Assembly (NCBI GenBank): GCA_037126765.1
Contig: JBBCBC010000009.1
Span: 40,811,255-40,875,254 of the forward strand
Direction: 5' to 3'
From: Stenogyne calaminthoides
Taxonomy: Eukaryota > Streptophyta > Magnoliopsida > Lamiales > Lamiaceae
Length of the DNA stretch: 64,000 nt
Below the pieces are notes generated by a model. The model was not told the origin of the DNA. It did no database searches and saw only the letters and a list, made by a program, of their open reading frames with translations. Positions 1 through 11,038 of the stretch are shown piece by piece; position 1 is the stretch's first letter, and every line of letters starts with the position of its first letter. A program made the translations under genes and the position numbers.

Positions 1-650
1 AGCCCCATCGTATGAGTCTTTTGAGGTAAGCGTGATTGTGGAGCCCCACAGATGAGTCTTTTTTTCTGTTTCGTGACTTCGTGAGCCCCCACAGATGAAG
101 TTCTTTTAGAGCTCGTGACATCGTAACCCCCTGGCTGACGAAGTTTTTTCAGCTTTTATTTGTGTTGAGCCCTCCGTCAGAAGTCTTTTTGCTCGTTCGT
201 GCTTGAGCCCCATCAGACGAAGTCTTTTTTCGTACTTGTACTGCCGGAGCCCCATCAGACGAAGTTCTTTTTCTCAGGCTCATCTTGAAGCCCCAAAGAC
301 GAAGTCTTTTTTCAGGCTTAATTGGGAGCTCTGTCAGATGAAGTCTTTTCTATCTTCGTGCCGAGCCCCATCAGACGAAAGTCTTTTTTCTTTCAGATTT
401 CCGAGCCCCATCGCATTTAGTCTTTTTCTCAGGTTCGTATTTGGGGATCCTGCCAGACGAAGTCTTTTTTTTCAGGCAGATTTCCGGGAGCCCCATCAGA
501 TGAAGTCTTTTTTCAGGTTCAGATTTGGGGAGAGCCCCTGGCGTATGAGTTCTTTTCTGTCTTTCAGATTTTGGGGAGCTTCACAGATTAGGTCTTTTGT
601 GCTCTTTCGTCTTTGAGAGCCCCACAGACTAAGTCTTTTTGTGCTTTCGT
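1..650. repeat. Minisatellite array A (~47-bp unit)
   Basis: About 14 imperfect tandem copies of a unit starting GAGCCCCATCAGACGAAGTC and followed by a T-rich stretch. Spacing between GAGCCCC motifs is about 40-55 bp. Copies differ mostly by indels in T and C runs. The array is cut by the left edge. The open frames across it are repeat-driven (runs of SPIRRS- and KSFF-like residues) and are not taken as genes. It is the first of five adjacent arrays, probably inside one LTR element. Confidence 0.85.
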
Positions 651-1455
651 AAAGAGAGCTAGATGTGATCCCGCCGGAATGAGCGTGGTCTTCATAGATG
701 GCTCGTAAGAGAGCTAGATGTGATCTTGCTTTAATAAAGTGTCTTTCGTGAGATGGCTCGTGAGAGAGCTAGATGTGATCCCCGCTTCTAATTAGCGGTG
801 TCTTCGAGATGGCTCGTAAGAGAGCTAGATGTGATCCCCGCCTTCCGGAATAAGCGTGTCTTCAAAGATGGCTCATAAGAGAGGTAGATGTGATCCCGCC
901 GGACGGATGAGCGGTGTCTTCGAGATGGCTCGTGATAGAGTCGAATGGGATCCCCGCCGAGATGAGCGTGTCTTCCGAGATGGCTTTCTGTGAGAGAGCT
1001 GAATGGGATCCCCGCCGAGATGAGCGGGTCTTCCGAGATGGCTCGTGAGAGAGAGCTTATGATGTGATCCCGCCGAAAACGAAAGGTGTCTTCGAGACGG
1101 CTCGTAAGAGAGCTAGATGCGATCCCCGCCGGATGAGCAGTGCTTTCGAGAGATGGCTCGTGAGAGAGCCGATGGGATCCCCTTTCGAGATGAGCGGGTG
1201 TCTTCCGAGATGGCTCGTGAGAGAGCAGATCGGGATCCCCGCCGAGATGAGCGTGTCTTCGATATGGCTCGTAAGAGAGCTAGATGTGATCTACTCGGGA
1301 TGAAAGGTGTCTTGAGGATGGCTCGTGAGAGAGCGAATGGGATCCCGCTCGAGATGAGCGGTGTCTTCCGAGATGGCCAGTGAGAGAGATCGAATGGATC
1401 CCCTTTGAGATGAGCAGTCTTCGAGATGGCTCGTGAGAGAGCCGAGATATGGCGG
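651..1455. repeat. Minisatellite array B (~60-bp unit)
   Basis: About 13 tandem copies of a unit containing GATGGCTCGTGAGAGAGC, then GATGTGATCCCCGCCG, then GATGAGCGGTGTCTTCGA. The unit shares no obvious sequence with array A, although the two abut. Unit lengths vary through small indels. Open frames on both strands mirror the repeat and carry no domain. Confidence 0.85.
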
Positions 1456-1735
1456 AGATAGGAGAGTTTGCGCAAGCCGGTCGACCACTTACGGCCGAAA
1501 ATTTGCCATACTTTCCTCTGTCCGATCGCCTTACTAGTTGCGGCGATATATAAAAAATAAATTTTGCCGTCGGCCGACCCACTTACTTACCGGAAAGGGG
1601 CGCACCTTTACCCCGTGATAAATCGTCTCGACTTCTTGTGGGTCTTGCAAGAGAGCCAAAATCGATGAAGACAAAGAGTTATGCTTATAGAGTATGACCG
1701 GTCACGCCAAACAAGGAGCCAATATCTCATCTCCA
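1456..1735. other. Spacer between minisatellites B and C
   Basis: Non-repetitive spacer of about 280 bp, moderately GC-rich, with short inverted GGCCGAC/GTCGGCC-like pieces near 1480-1580. No open frame, RNA gene or transposon end could be recognised. Confidence 0.5.
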
Positions 1736-3540
1736 AGAAGGCGGAGAATATTTACTAAAACGCGATCGACATCGCCGAGGTAGCGTAAAAGTCGACGCCG
1801 AGGAGGCGGGCGGTCGTCGCCAGAAAAAGCCAACGATCTCATCGCCGAGAAGGCGGAGAATACTTCGCTAAAAATGGTGGATCGACATCGCCGAGATACG
1901 GAAAGCCGACGCCAAGATAAGTAGGGGCGGTCATCGCCGCGGAAAGTTTTGTATTTATCTCATCGCCGGAAGGTGGAGAATACTTTGCTAAAACGGCGGA
2001 TCGACATCGCCGAGATACGGAAAGCCGACCGGCGAGGCCGGGTCGTCATCTGCGGAAAGTTCGACGATCTCACGCCGAGAAGACGGAGAATATTTTTTGC
2101 TAAACGGCGCGACCGACATCGCCGATAGTGGAAAGTTTAACGCCGGTGAGGCAGGCTGGTCGCCGCCGAAAGCCGACGATCTTTTCGCCGGTAGGCGGAG
2201 AATACTTTTTCTAAAATGGCGATCGACATCGCCGAGATAGCGGAAGCCGACGCCGGCGAGGCGGGCCGGTCGTCATCGGAAAGCCGGCGATTCATCACCG
2301 GTAGCGGAGAATACTTCGCTAAATGGCGGATCGACATCGCCGAGATAATGCGGAAAAGATGCCGAGGAGGCGGGGCCGGGTTATCGCTGCGAAAGCCGAT
2401 TTATCTTCTCGCGCCGAAGGCGAGAATACTTTCGCTAAAATGGCATCGACGCCGCCGAAGTTAGTGGAAAGCCGGGCCAGCGAGGCGGGGCTGGTCGCCG
2501 GCCGGAAAGTTTCGACGCATCTCATCGCTGAGAAGGCGGAGAATACTTTCGCTAAAACGGCGGATCGACATCGCCGAGATAGCTTAAAAAGCCGACGCCG
2601 GCGAGGCGGGCCGTCGCCGCCGTGAAAGTGGCGATCTTTATCGCCGGTATGCGGAGAATACTTCGCTAAAACGGTAGACCGACATCGCCGAGATACGGAA
2701 AGTTCGCCGGCGAGGCGAAGCTAGTCGCCATCGCGAAAGTTTCGACGATTCATCGCCGAAGGCCGAGAATACTTCGCTTAAAACGGATCGGACATCGCCG
2801 AGATAGCGTAAAGCCGAATTCGAGGACGCAGGGCTAGTCATCGCTAGAAAGTTTCGATTTATCTCATCACCGGTAGCGCGAGAATATTTCACTAAAACGG
2901 GCGGACCGACATCGCCGAGATACGGAAAGACGACGCCGAAAGATTTGGGCCGGTCGTCAGCCGTGGAAAGTTCGACGATCTCATCGCCAAGAAGCGGAGA
3001 ATACTTTGCTAAAACAATGATCGACATCGCCGAGATAGCGTAAAGCCGATGTCGAGGATGCGGCTGGTCGTCGCCGGAAAAGTTCGACGATCTCATCGCC
3101 GAGAAGACGGAGAATACTTTCGCTAAAACGGACCAGATATCGCCGAAGTTACGGAAGCCGACGCCGGATAGGCGGGGCCGGTCATCGCTGATAGCCGGCG
3201 ATCTCATCATCACCGAAGGCGGAGAATACTTCGCTAAAACGGATCGGATATCGCTGAAAGAAGTGAAAGACGCCGGTGAGGCATGCGTCGTCGCCGCCGT
3301 GGAAAGCCGACGATCTTATCGCCGAAATACGGAGAATACTTCGCTAAAATGACGGATCGACATTGCCGAGATAGTGGAAAGCCGACGCCGAGGAGGCATG
3401 GGCCGTCGTCGCCGCGGGAGTTCGATGATCTCATCGCCGGTAGCGAGAATACTTTTGCTAAAATGGAAGAATCGACATCGCCGAGATACGAAAGCCGACG
3501 CCGAGAAGACAGCCGGTCAGCCAGGAAAAGCTGGCGATCT
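1736..3540. repeat. Minisatellite array C (~113-bp unit)
   Basis: About 16 copies of a GC-rich unit marked by GGAGAATACTTCGCTAAAA, then CGACATCGCCGAGATA, then AAGCCGACGCCG, ending in CTCATCGCCGAGAAGGC. Spacing between GAGAATAC motifs runs from about 105 to 125 bp. Internal subrepeats (ATCGCCGAGA) make it partly self-similar, and the same motif recurs in array D, so C and D probably share an origin. Apparent open frames up to 191 codons are frame-shifting repeat translations. Confidence 0.85.
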
Positions 3541-3870
3541 CATCGACGAGAAAGCGCGGTATTGCCGCCGAAAGGGGCATAATCGCCGCCGGCGCAGAGG
3601 TTTAGAGGTTTGTGTAGGCGGCATAATCGCCGCCGTCAGGCGCGCAGATACGGCCGCTAAATAAAGGGCATAATCGTGTTGCCGAAAAGACGGTAGTGCC
3701 TTGCTGCGCGCCCAGGCGGGCATAATCGTCGCCGAAAAGCGCCAGTGCTGTCCGCGTGTAAGTGAGCATAATCATCGCCGAGAAGGCGGTATTGCCTGCG
3801 CCAAGTAGGCGGGCATAATCGTCGCCGAGAAGGCGGTATTGCCAGAGCCGAATAGGCGGGCATAATCGTA
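3541..3870. repeat. Minisatellite array D (~48-bp unit)
   Basis: Seven copies of a unit with GGCATAATCGTCGCCGAGAA followed by GGCGGTATTGCC. The motif GCATAATC recurs near 3577, 3621, 3667, 3719, 3767, 3813 and 3859. The GCCGAGAAGGCGG core is shared with array C, so D looks like a truncated, re-amplified derivative. Confidence 0.8.
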
Positions 3871-3959
3871 CAAGTGGCTTTTTTGTAATTTGGCTGGTAG
3901 TGCCGTTTTCTTCTGAATGAATTCGAACATTGTGTTTGTCTATGTCCCCTCCTGACTTC

Positions 3960-4290
3960 TTTCGTTTTTGATTGTCTTATTGAGGTGCAATCGGTTGATC
4001 GTCTTATTTAGGTGCGACCAGATGGGTTAACTTTATGCAACCCCCCCTTTCTTGGTTCGTGATCGTCTTATTTAGGCGCGATCACTTCGTACTCGGGCCG
4101 TCTTATTTAGGTCGACCGCACTCATCACTTTTCTTTTGCTTCGGGTATCTGTAAGTCTGAGTCGTCTTTTTCGACTACGCACCCATTACTCGCTTTTTTC
4201 TTTGCGGGTATCGTCAGTCTGAATCGGTTCGTCAGGTGAACATAGACTTCGGCTCGTTCGTCTTTGTTCGGGTCGTCCGACTTAGGTGCG
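3960..4290. repeat. Loose array E of a GTCTTATTTAGGTGCGACC motif
   Basis: Five to seven dispersed, degenerate copies of a motif like GATCGTCTTATTTAGGTGCG, at about 3970, 3998, 4064 and 4098 and in decayed form between 4220 and 4290. Spacing is irregular (about 30-65 bp with longer gaps). It follows arrays A-D directly and continues the pattern of unrelated small repeats. Confidence 0.55.
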
Positions 4291-5800
4291 ACCTCTCGTA
4301 GGCACGACCAAATTAAATGAAAATAAACGAATGAGTGAAAAGCCACGAGGACATAAATATAATAAACCTGGTGGTGTGGGTAAAATGACTACCCGTAGAT
4401 TCTTTGAGTAGCTAGCGAGACTCCGGATGCTCGTCTAATTTTCTTTTCTCGAATCGCTTTGTTGTTTCATTTGTCCCCTCCCCTTTTTTTTTTTTATCGC
4501 GAAAAAAAAAACTGGGCCCATAAATAAAACAGCCAACAGACTAGGCCCACACCTTATCAGCCCAACTATTTGGGCCCCAACGCTGGGCCAATAATTAAAT
4601 ACTTTGGCCCAAACCCCCTTTGCTGTAGCAGCCCAACAATTATCAAGTTGGGCCCAAATAAAATTTAGGATCAGATCAAAAACATATACCTCTCATTCCT
4701 CAGAGGCAAGCACACGCGACACCATGAATCTTTCCACGCGGCGCGACGAAATCAAGTTTCGTGTGAAGCGGCAATGGCGAGGTCGGTACGGCGGCGTTGG
4801 TACGACGGTGGGACGAGGCAAAGCAGAAGGTCGATGATTTGCGAAGATACCAAATGGGTGAAACTTCGGCGATTTTAATTTCTCTGGTTGGGACCTAGGA
4901 TGCACGACTACGGAGGTGGCGGCGTTTGTCGATTTGAGGCCGAGCCTTTGGCTCTGGCTATTCTCATGAATCGGATCGGGGCGGTGTTGCGGTGTTGGTA
5001 ATGAGATAAAACCTGACAGCGGAGATGGGTGCGTTAAGCGATCTGAAACAAACCAATTTGGTAATGGCGTATAGGGCATAATGACCAGCAGCTCGGCCGA
5101 ACTTTCTTAGGAGTCATTGGCCCCATCTTTGTTAAGCGGAAAGCGGTCTGGCGACAATTAGAATTTACTGCGAATCCGATGATTTAGCTGGTATGAATCG
5201 CGGCCTCCCTACCGAACTTCTTGGGTTCGTTGTGGTTTCATGAATGGCGGCAGCGCCTTTAAGCGCGATTTCCGATCGAGGATGTGGCCATGGCCCTTTC
5301 GAGATGATGTTGTTGGAGAGGTTGCCAGAAGAATGGGTGGCGATGGCGGCAAAGGTCAAGGCTGACGGATGTCTTTGGCGGCTTCACCACGCATTATTCA
5401 TCCTCCTCACTTTCTTCTTTGGCTGTATGTATCTGTATGTATAAGTATACACAGATTTGAGAATTTTTATTTGCAGAAGCTTTTTGGTGTATGTGTATGT
5501 GTATGTGTATGTATTTTCTGGGTTTGTATATGGGGGTTTCTGGTGATGCGGCCGCGGAGCCGAGGGCGACGAAGGGTGAAGCGGTGCAGTGGCGCGTGCA
5601 CCGGGGGAACCTCCTCCTTCTCCTTCTGTTCGTCTCTGTCTGTGTATACAGGGGTGTTTTTCCTGGGTTTGTGTGTTGAGGAAGACGATGAATATGGGGA
5701 TGAAATTGAATTTTTCTGGGTTGTGTTCTTGTGATTTTTTTGGATTTGGATTCGAAAATTCGACGTTGTTCTTGACGAATTTTTTCAATAACCCTCCTTC
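4291..5800. other. Unassigned DNA between arrays and putative LTR
   Basis: No gene is recognised. Open frames of 60-141 codons on both strands (for example 4693-5079 and 5384-5809, minus) show low-complexity composition, including a Thr-Tyr run from a GTATGT microsatellite at 5485-5515, and carry no motif. 4500-4620 is rich in GGGCCCA/TGGGCC pieces. If 5801-5809 is a primer-binding site, this stretch would be the untranslated leader of a minus-strand LTR retrotransposon. Confidence 0.4.
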
Positions 5801-5809
5801 TAGCGCCAA
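5801..5809 (-). promoter_or_regulatory. Putative retrotransposon primer-binding site
   Basis: On the minus strand this reads TTGGCGCTA, placed 4 bp inside the end of a putative LTR. TTGGCGC-type starts are common in primer-binding sites of plant Ty3/Gypsy elements. Only the first nine or so bases support it, so a chance match is possible. Confidence 0.4.
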
Positions 5810-5813
5810 TTAT

Positions 5814-6221
5814 TGACGGTCAAATAATTTACGAATTCTGATGTGGCTTGTTGAATTTGACCACCAAACAAATAAGAAATCGAACAAGAACACTGCGGGA
5901 AGAACCGTAGTTCTTCCCTGAAATGTGGGTGTAGGTATATAAGTGGAATGAGGGAAATATTCCAGAGTTTTCTTACAATGAAATGTGAGGTCCTTTATAT
6001 AGAGAGGACCAACAAGACAAATCATAAGCACGACAAATCTAAGAATCATAAGCACTACAAATCGATAAGCACGACAAGTCATGTGCATAAAGCATGACAA
6101 AACATATGCGTAAGCACGACAAATCAGTGGTCTCGGTGGGACCTGCTGACGTGTGATAATTCGTCCTGCTGACGTGTGATAAATCTGGTAATGCTGACGT
6201 GTGATATATCTGAGCATAACA
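5814..6221 (-). mobile_element. Putative LTR of a minus-strand retrotransposon
   Basis: Read on the minus strand, this starts TGTTATGCTCAG and ends TTGACCGTCA, four bases before a TTGGCGC primer-site-like motif. A TATATAAAGG box lies at about 5993-6004 in the right orientation and place for an LTR promoter. Upstream of it are two sets of short tandem repeats that look like U3 enhancers. The second LTR would lie left of the window, so neither LTR identity nor target duplication can be tested. The outer boundary is inferred only from the TG...CA rule. Confidence 0.42.
6020..6210. repeat. Short tandem motifs in putative U3
   Basis: Two motif families lie side by side. ATAAGCACGACAAATC-like 16-20 bp units recur about five times between 6020 and 6125. 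GCTGACGTGTGATA recurs three times at about 6148, 6173 and 6193. TGACGTGT matches the core of as-1/ABRE-type bZIP sites. Such repeats upstream of a TATA box are typical of stress-responsive plant LTRs; the regulatory role is inference. Confidence 0.6.
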
Positions 6222-7320
6222 GTTACGTACGTACGTTTATGTTTATAGCCACAAGTGTATGTATGAGTATAAGCACTTGGATGATCAAATATATAATGCT
6301 TAATGCACTTAGGTCGGCCATTTTTGAAAACGTGTGGGTGGCTGCGCGCACCCGTGACAATGTAGTAACAAAGCAACCCATGAGGTTGACATGCATGCAT
6401 ATATACATACATACATACTTTTGTTTTTATAATATATATTTGTGTGGATCATGGAGCTTAATTAATACTCCCATAATTAACTGAAAATGCAATTTCAGTA
6501 ATCGCCACCATAATTCATTAATCTACTAGAGTTTACTGAAAACATACATGTAATACAATCTATTATTCCTTATCTTCAAATTCTTGGTTGTGATTTATGA
6601 GACAATATTTTTTCAAACGTCATCTCGTATTAAGGTGAGAGATTAAGACATCATTCTCAAAATACAATAATAAAAATGTCTTTATACATTAATAAAAGAA
6701 CAATATAAAAAAAGGGCACAGCAAAATCATGTATATCTCATCAAACCAAAAAAAGAAAAGCAACATGAAATATATGATGAGCATTTGTTTGTTGTCACTG
6801 TTTCATATATACAAATGGTGAGAAGCATATCGTATGTAGTGCAATTAAGTTCCACGGTGATAACAATAACATAATCTTTAATTTATCATTTCGTTTAATA
6901 ATTTGCTTATAAACTATTGTACAAAAGATTTTTTAGCAAAAAATAATTAAATAGATTTTTCTTCGACATAAAAAATAATAAAGTGACGGATCTGCGTTCA
7001 ATGTCGACGCCGACGCATTGGACTTTACATGCATTATTTTCTTGTATTAATTCATTCTTTGTCAACTGGGGTTATTATATATTTTGTCCTATATATATTG
7101 TGAATTGCTCGTGAATTTCAATTTGAAACCAAGAAAAAGATACCACTAGTACATTGGGCCTAGGATTCAAACCTCTTTAACTTAACTGACTTTTCCAGTA
7201 AATTGTTTTGGGCAATTAAATTGTTTGCCAACCCTATTACATGAATTATCTAAAATAATATTTGAATTTCAGTTAAAACCCAATTCATATACTAATAAAC
7301 TTCATCTCCAATTCGAAATA
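6222..7320. other. AT-rich non-genic DNA
   Basis: About 1.1 kb with no coding signature. Contains short ATGCATGC/ATACATAC runs near 6392-6416 and otherwise AT-rich sequence. No transposon ends with matching target duplications were found. Confidence 0.5.
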
Positions 7321-7330
7321 TATATGTCAA

Positions 7331-7810
7331 GAGTAGTGATATAGAACTCACTATCTTGTTTTTATGGAACCAGATTAATGAGGTGTCATGTCAACTCATC
7401 GTCCAAATAATTAATTCTACTTAAATAAATTATAGAACGTTTTATAATATACTATACCCTAAACCCTAAATCATGAACCATTCGGGTCGAATACGGTGAA
7501 CCATGAACCACTCGGGCCTAGTTCAGGTCTGGCCGGGTTGGGTCCGGGCCGGGTAATTTTTTTTTTTTTTTCAGTTCAGTTCAAATTTTTACTTGGCCTG
7601 GACCCAAACCCGGCCTGAGTGGTTCATGGTTTACCCGACCCCGAATGGTTCATGATTTAGGGTTTAAGGTTCATGGTTTAGGGTATAATATATTATAAAA
7701 TATTTTATAATTTATTTGAGTAGAATTAATTATGTGGATGATGAGTTGACATGACACCTCATTAATCTGATTTTATAAAAAAGTAGATAGTGGGTTATAT
7801 ATCACTATTC
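7331..7810. mobile_element. Foldback MULE-type MITE, 480 bp
   Basis: Two arms of roughly 205 bp (about 7331-7535 and 7605-7810) are reverse complements over most of their length, separated by a GC-rich and poly-T centre. The ends read GAGTAGTGATATAG and, at the other side, ATATATCACTATTC. The element is flanked by a perfect 10-bp direct repeat, TATATGTCAA, at 7321-7330 and 7811-7820. Long inverted arms with a 9-11 bp target duplication are the signature of Mutator-like foldback elements. Both arms carry CCCTAAACCCTAAA next to a TCATGAACCA/TTCGGG segment. No protein is encoded. Confidence 0.88.
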
Positions 7811-7820
7811 TATATGTCAA

Positions 7821-8519
7821 TATGAGCTCTCAATTATTATTTAATAAAAATAATAATACTTGCGTACGTGAAAGTTATATATATTTTATAACTTATGATG
7901 AAAAAGATTAAAATAAGAATAGATCTTAAGAAGTGACGGAGTAAGGAATTTCTATTTTGTGGGGTGGGGTGGGGGGGGGGGGGGGTGGGGAATTAATTGT
8001 TTAATTTTAACCTTATAACTATCTTTATTATCCAATTTTTGTTAAAAATAAAAATTACTATCATTTTTTATCATGCACAAATCACGAGTCGATTAAAATT
8101 GAAAGTTTTCGAGCTCGTAGCTAACATAGCCTTTGACTATTAAACAAAAACTCACTTTTTAAAGAATTAGAAAGAACAAGAAACTTCCTCCTAAATTGCG
8201 GAAAAAATAAAATTTTATTTAACAGTTAGTGTCCAAGTTAGCTACGAACTCAGAAACTCTAAATTTTAATCGACACGTGACTTGCCAATAACAAAAAATG
8301 ACAAAAATTTTGTAGATAAACAAACTATCTACAAAAAACCCTGAAAATTTTCAAAATTTCTGGAGTGTCCAGTGCCCCTGTAACCTTCCTCGCTCCATCC
8401 TTTAATTTTAAGTATGTTATGCATTGATAAAATATACTTTGCATGAAATATATACATAGAATTCCAACCGTATATGAAAGTATCTTTCTTAACGAGAGAA
8501 TTATTCATAAAAAAAAAAA
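7821..8519. other. AT-rich DNA with a G-homopolymer tract
   Basis: No gene. A G-rich tract at about 7961-7990 contains a long pure G run. Imperfect inverted similarity exists between about 8030-8125 (GTTAAAAATAAAAATTACTATC...TTTTCGAGCTCGTAGCTAAC, in parts) and 8210-8300 (GTTAGCTACGAACTC), suggesting a decayed small inverted-repeat element. Confidence 0.45.
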
Positions 8520-9386
8520 GCAAAAACTTGTATGCAATATTGCATACAAATGATATGTGTAATTATAGATTAATTTGACTTTATTTTTTATTTTTTCGTG
8601 GGTCAGGCCTGCGGGTCGGGTTAGTGCAGATTGCTGGCAGGTTTAATGGGCTTTTTTTTTCGCGTCGCGCATACACGACCAGATTTCTTCTTCTTTCCTA
8701 TTTTCTTCAAATTGTTGGCGGATCTCATGGACTTTCTTCTTCCTCGCCTCTTCAGCCGCTCCATACCGCTGCATTCGTGCCCTAATTTCTTGTCTAATTA
8801 ATTTTATTCGATTTATCCGATCATTGGATGAAATCAGGTTGTTAAATTTGAATTTCAGTGTGGAGTGCGAGAAGAAGAGAGAATATGTGTGTGGTGTTGG
8901 ATTACCCGTCAACACAAAGTGTGTGCTGAAATTCAGATCCTTTTGATTTTTTGCGTGCTTGTACTGGTTTTTGTTCATGTAATAACACTATTTTACTCAT
9001 AGGGTAACACTCTTTTGTTCATGTAGTAACATTTGGACTGAGAATTTCTTTTCGCGCTTGTACTGATTTTGTTAATGTGGTAACACGTTTTTCTTCATAA
9101 GGTAACATTTTTTATTTTTCATGTAATGACACACAAAAATTATGTGCTCAATAAGGATTGAACCTGCGTCAAATACATTAACAATATACCTGAACTACTA
9201 GACTATAACATATATTCAATAAAAATATCATTTTATAAATATATATCCGTCTCCCCTAAAGTCCACAGTCCACAGTCCTTGTCCACCTGCGCTTGACCCA
9301 CGCCGACCCGACCTGCGTCCCAACCCTCGAATTTTTGACTAAATTATTTTAGTTATGGTGTGCAATATTTTACAAGAATTTTACTC
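8520..9386. mobile_element. MULE-type non-autonomous element, copy 1
   Basis: Paralogous along its length to 53872-54793. Left end reads GCAAAAACTTGTATGCAATA and right end carries GTGTGCAATATTTTACAAG, which are imperfect inverted repeats. The right flank TATAAAAAA matches CATAAAAAA on the left with one mismatch, so a roughly 9-bp target duplication is plausible though blurred by an A run. The interior has several TTTGTTCATGTAGTAACAC-like units. A 111-codon minus-strand open frame (8643-8978) has a charged, coiled-coil-like C-terminus (REIR, EEARKKK, EENRKEEE) and could be captured gene sequence; I do not recognise it. Confidence 0.7.
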
Positions 9387-9671
9387 TATAAAAAATGAGG
9401 TCATAATAATAAATACGAAAAATAGAAAGTGTTCCCAGGATAAGGGAAAAAAATACTATGTGGACCCATTCGGGCCATTCTTATCTCCTAACAAGAACTC
9501 GGACACGTGTCAAAATCCCAATAAAACTATCCTTTTTATTTCCGTATTTTAACATTTTAAAAGGCGAGAACGTGACATATCTAATAAAAGATCAAATTTC
9601 TTTTAACAATGTTTTTTTTTTGAAGGGTCTTTTAACATTTTTTAATGTACCACACATTTTTAACTTAACAT

Positions 9672-9832
9672 TTTTTAACTTGGTGGTTTAACACACCTGA
9701 TCATTGAGCTTCTTATTTGAGTGGGAGATTCAGGTTCAATGAAGTTATGAGAGTTATAAGATGGATTGATAATTACATAAAATATTTGGTGCTTGGTGTA
9801 CTAACTACTAACAACCGATAAAAAAAAAAATC
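9672..9832 (+). mobile_element. tRNA-type SINE, diverged copy
   Basis: Related in sequence to the better-preserved SINE at 14857-15050 on the other strand. Shared stretches are TTTGAGTGGGAG, a box-B-like GGTTCAATG, AGTTATGAGAGTTATAAG, GGATTGATAA and CTAACTACTAACAACCGATA, followed by an A10 tail. Box A is weak (GGTGGTTTAACAC). No clean target duplication was found. Confidence 0.65.
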
Positions 9833-10151
9833 TACTTTACATTCGCAATCTTTAATTATGCATAAACTATGTAGAATAAAAGCAGCCACTAGAAAAATAT
9901 TCTTTTGTGAGTGGGGCTAACATTGGTTCATGAGGGGACACGTGTCCCGATTAAGTGAGCTGGATGGGTTAATAACCTGGGATGACTTCATAGGCCTTTT
10001 CACACACTTTTTGCAGGTGGGCCCAGTCGCCAGGAGTCTTGTGCCTCTTGGCCCAATTACACATGATTTTATCCATACAATTTTAAAAGTACTAAATAAA
10101 GTTGCCGGCAACCCAGCACCATATTATAATTAAAAATGGGAAAAAATAGTA

Positions 10152-10437
10152 CTTCCTCCGCTCGTGGTATATGTTTTCTCTTTCTTTTGAATATTTTAAT
10201 TAAAAATTAATAATAAAATAATAAAAATAAAAAATAATTTTGAGTATTGAAAGATAGGAAAAAAATACATGGAATAATAATTCAGAATAGTGATTGATAT
10301 TTTTTTATAATATTATATAAAAAATGAGGATAAAAATTATATGTAATAAAATTATTATTTTTTATTTATGAAAGAAGAAATTTATCGTGAGATGGATAGA
10401 AAAGAATAGTGAGAAATTTATAGTCGGAAGGTAGGAG
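10152..10437. mobile_element. Stowaway-like MITE
   Basis: Flanked by TA on each side (10150-10151, 10438-10439). The ends CTTCCTCCGCTCG and, inverted, CTCCTACCTTCCG resemble the Stowaway terminal repeat CTCCCTCCGTCC. The interior is AT-rich and non-coding. Confidence 0.55.
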
Positions 10438-10833
10438 TAGTGCTAACTAACTATAGGACTGTTTAAAAAAAGAAAGTATAACTATAGGACTGTTTTTGGC
10501 TGATTAAAAAAAAAAAAACTATAGGATTGTTGATACTATGCGTATCATGACAAAATCATATAGGAGGGTTTATCACTATAAAAAAACATGTTATCGTAAG
10601 TATAAGATTTATAATTAGAAAAATAATTCAACTACTATATTTGTAGTATCCACTGGTAATGAAAATAGACTTCAATGATGATAATGTTTTTTAGAGCTCT
10701 TGTTATGAAGTTTGCCTTGTTCTTTCTATTTAAATTATCATTGTTCCTACGTAGACATTGCACTAACTTGTACAGCTTTATGTTCCATGCAAATTACTCA
10801 ATACCCTATCTAATTGTTCTTTTTTATATAGTA

Positions 10834-11038
10834 CTCTCTCCGTCCGTGTTCGAACGCGGGTTTATTGTTTGCACACGTTTTTGTGAGCGAGTTTTGTATT
10901 GTAATTAAAATGATAAATTGATTTTTATGGAGGGATATGATAGATAAGTCAATTTAACATTTCAATTACTAATACAAAATTTCCTTGCAAAAACACGTAT
11001 GAAAAGTAAATATGACTTCGAATCTGGGATGGAGGTAG
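10834..11038. mobile_element. Stowaway MITE
   Basis: TA target duplication at 10832-10833 and 11039-11040. Left end CTCTCTCCGTCCGTGTTCGA pairs with the inverted right end CTACCTCCATCCCAGATTCG, and similarity continues for about 45 bp, including ACACGTTTTTG near both ends. 205 bp, non-coding. Confidence 0.75.

Noticed and set aside
203..616. 137-codon open frame in array A
   Set aside because: It is a translation of the minisatellite itself; residues repeat with the unit and no domain is seen.
2638..3213. 191-codon minus-strand open frame
   Set aside because: Lies entirely in array C; length comes from GC-rich repeats without stops, and the frame drifts between units.
5384..5809. 141-codon minus-strand frame near the putative primer site
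   Set aside because: Low-complexity composition driven by a GTATGT microsatellite; no gag-like features.
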